NCBI GenBank assembly: GCA_003456855.1
Contig: DMOO01000015.1
Location: 1 to 5,274 of the forward strand
Direction: 5' to 3'
DNA length: 5,274 bases
From: Sphaerochaeta sp.
Lineage (GTDB): Bacteria > Spirochaetota > Spirochaetia > Sphaerochaetales > Sphaerochaetaceae
The notes beneath the pieces were generated by a model that saw only the letters and a list, made by a program, of their open reading frames with translations, was not told the origin of the DNA and did no database searches. Shown piece by piece: positions 3,891 to 5,274 of this stretch; within the stretch, counting starts at the first letter, position 1; every line of letters begins with the position of its first letter. The translations under genes were made by a program, and so were the position numbers.

Positions 3891-5108
3891 TCACTCTTTG
3901 TTCTTTACAGCTTCCTCGAACAGCTCGTATAGTCTGTTCTCCTTCCATGCATGGAAGTGCTCTCCGGTTATGCTGTAGTACTTGTGGTGACAGGTGAAGA
4001 GCAGTGTCTTTCCGAAATAGAGCATCGACATGTTGGTTGTGTGCTCGAGGTCAAACACGTTCTCTCCCATGACCATGCGGTCATTGTAGACTTCAAGTTC
4101 ACCTTCGCAGATCGGGATCTCCTGTCCATCGACGAGTTCACAAAGCTTCACATCCTTCTCAAGGAAAAGTCTCTCTGAATTGTCGGTCTTCTTGGACATT
4201 CTTGCATCGAACTCCTGCTCGATCCATTTGCCCCAGTCATAGACTGAATTGAACTTCAAGCCGTCACCCTGGAGGAAACCGTGCTCGTCATAGATTCCTC
4301 TCTGTCCGCATTCAGAGCACCAGAACTCGTTGCCTTTGCTCTGCATGGTGTCGAACTTGCCGCATTTAGGACAGAGCACGAGGTAGTTCTCAAGTCCTTC
4401 GGCAAGGGCATCGCACTTGTATGTGTACATGTGCTTCCTCTGGGTCTCATAGGCATTTACATGCAGGTCTCTGTTGATTATGTCTGCAATCTCCTGAGGA
4501 TCCATGTTCTTGAGGTCCTCAGCTTTGTACACTCCGCCGAGTTCTCCCCACATCTTGCCTTTCCTGAACTTGTAGGCCCATCTTGGTGCCACAAAGTAAC
4601 CACCCATCAGTCTGTAAGTGATAAGGTCACAGCCAGCGATCTTGACCATCTTTCCTGTGGCCTGGCTGACCTTTGCAGTCTCTCCGTTGAAGGATCTGCT
4701 TCCTTCCGGGAAGATCATGATGTTGTATCCTGCCTTGACCCTGTCCACCATGGCCCTGATTGTAGGGATGGCTGATGATCCCTTTGGAAGTGGTATCGGG
4801 TCGCAGTACTTTTTCAGAACATGTCCATATTTTCCACGGAAAAGATGCTCTCCTGCAATGAAGTAGAGGAAGTTCCTTGGGACTGAACTTGCCGACATCA
4901 CGGTGTCAACCTCTGTTGTATGGTTTGCCATCAGAATGAAGGGGCGCTTCTGCTTCGGAAGTGTCTCAAGCTTCAAGCCGTATTTGAATTTCAGGAACAA
5001 TCTTATGCTTGGTCTGACAATAGCATAGAATCTTTTATGGCGTTTGTGGTCGGCTGGGGAAGGTATGTTCTTTTTGTTTTTGACTTGTCCTTCTTTTGAA
5101 CTCTCCAT
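3891..5108 (-). CDS. PlsC-type acyltransferase with C-terminal zinc ribbon
   Basis: A 405-residue protein whose first half is a lysophospholipid acyltransferase (PlsC/LPLAT) domain, which normally transfers an acyl chain to a glycerophosphate-type acceptor at the inner face of the membrane. Seen: a basic N-terminus (KNKK...HKRHKR), a short apolar stretch (about 28-42), the catalytic H-x4-D motif as NHTTEVD (His63, Asp68), IAGEHLF, the PIPLPKGS segment near 105-111 and the acceptor-binding FPEGSRS at 133-139. After about residue 235 comes a CPKCG...CSECG zinc ribbon (Cys246, 249, 264, 267), then a mixed region (about 280-405) ending in strand-rich LEVYNDRMVMGENVFDLEHTTNMSM and CHHKYYSITGEHFHAWKE, which resembles a PH-like fold but is not assigned. 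Canonical PlsC proteins are about 200-250 residues, so the added half is unusual. ATG at 5108 is preferred over TTG at 5132 because GGAGAG precedes it and the likely transcription start lies between them. Confidence 0.88.
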   Translation of the reverse strand: MESSKEGQVKNKKNIPSPADHKRHKRFYAIVRPSIRLFLKFKYGLKLETLPKQKRPFILMANHTTEVDTVMSASSVPRNFLYFIAGEHLFRGKYGHVLKKYCDPIPLPKGSSAIPTIRAMVDRVKAGYNIMIFPEGSRSFNGETAKVSQATGKMVKIAGCDLITYRLMGGYFVAPRWAYKFRKGKMWGELGGVYKAEDLKNMDPQEIADIINRDLHVNAYETQRKHMYTYKCDALAEGLENYLVLCPKCGKFDTMQSKGNEFWCSECGQRGIYDEHGFLQGDGLKFNSVYDWGKWIEQEFDARMSKKTDNSERLFLEKDVKLCELVDGQEIPICEGELEVYNDRMVMGENVFDLEHTTNMSMLYFGKTLLFTCHHKYYSITGEHFHAWKENRLYELFEEAVKNKE

Positions 5109-5112
5109 TACT

Positions 5113-5118
5113 CTCTCC
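5113..5118 (-). promoter_or_regulatory. Ribosome binding site of the acyltransferase
   Basis: Minus-strand GGAGAG lies four bases before the ATG that begins at 5108 (six counted from GGAG). The upstream TTG at 5132 has no comparable site. Confidence 0.65.
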
Positions 5119-5132
5119 AAAATAATACTCAA

Positions 5133-5162
5133 AGTATATCACTTTGCACATTTGACTAGCAA
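5133..5162 (-). promoter_or_regulatory. Candidate promoter of the acyltransferase gene
   Basis: On the minus strand TTGCTA (5162-5157) and TATACT (5138-5133) are 18 bases apart. Transcription would start near 5126, leaving a leader of about 18 bases that contains the ribosome site and excludes the TTG at 5132. Confidence 0.5.
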
Positions 5163-5274
5163 TAAGAGTGGATTTGTTGTTTTGTGTAGTTTTTTTCATG
5201 ATGCTTTTATTTGCAATCATGATGGAAACAACCATGCGGATATGGAAAAAGGGACTGTCGCATAATAGCGATGG
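5163..5274. other. Non-coding right edge with short repeats
   Basis: No gene is visible. CATGATG is repeated at 5197-5203 and 5218-5224, 21 bases apart, each within a TCATGA palindrome. The last bases, from 5251, read GGGACTGTCGCATAATAGCG, and CTGTCGC (5255-5261) can pair with GCGATGG (5268-5274) if two G-U pairs are allowed. This could be the edge of a mobile element or a terminator continuing outside the window. Neither can be settled here. Confidence 0.3.

Noticed and set aside
4281..4775. + strand open frame of 164 codons opposite the acyltransferase
   Set aside because: Antisense to the FPEGSR and zinc-ribbon coding region; no start signal or domain.
5035..5235. Minus-strand open frame of 66 codons upstream of and overlapping the acyltransferase start
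   Set aside because: It crosses the acyltransferase promoter and ribosome site, has no site of its own, and resembles no family.

Overview
The window looks like accessory or ordinary chromosomal DNA of a low-to-mid GC Bacillota (Firmicutes), perhaps a gut or rumen Erysipelotrichia- or Clostridia-type anaerobe. This rests on strong AGGAGG-type ribosome sites, TATAAT/TATACT promoters, a DUF3784 membrane protein and a short Clostridia-type peptide deformylase. The taxonomic guess is inference; no rRNA or marker gene is present.

Left half, + strand (1-2934): a tightly packed co-directional run. In order it holds a cytoplasmic glycoside hydrolase family 5 enzyme (122-1183), a GNAT acetyltransferase overlapping its end (1161-1601), the N-terminal part of a macro-domain ADP-ribose hydrolase (1607-1951, then out of frame to 2008), the C-terminal part of an alpha/beta hydrolase (1951-2315, with a late frameshift), a DUF3784 membrane protein (2312-2617) and a TfoX N-terminal-domain protein (2623-2934). 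Several junctions are ATGA overlaps, or have the upstream TGA stop built into the next gene's ribosome site.

The most informative observation is at about 1949-1953. There two unrelated genes have been fused out of frame by an apparent deletion, leaving half of each. The hydrolase half carries a second lesion near 2256. Undoing that lesion restores a frame ending in an ATGA overlap with the DUF3784 start.

Right half: a minus-strand peptide deformylase (3362-2946) converges on TfoX. An AT-rich divergent intergenic region (3363-3613) holds promoters for the deformylase and for a small XRE-type regulator (3614-3844, +). The regulator converges on a minus-strand PlsC-type acyltransferase (5108-3891) carrying a C-terminal zinc ribbon, whose intrinsic terminator overlaps the regulator's stop codon. 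The last 140 bases hold the acyltransferase promoter and a non-coding tail that may touch the end of a mobile element, which is weakly supported.

I see no CRISPR array, tRNA, rRNA, complete insertion sequence or obvious new multi-gene system. The noteworthy content is gene decay by fusion, translational coupling, an active-site substitution in the deformylase, and the unusual acyltransferase architecture.
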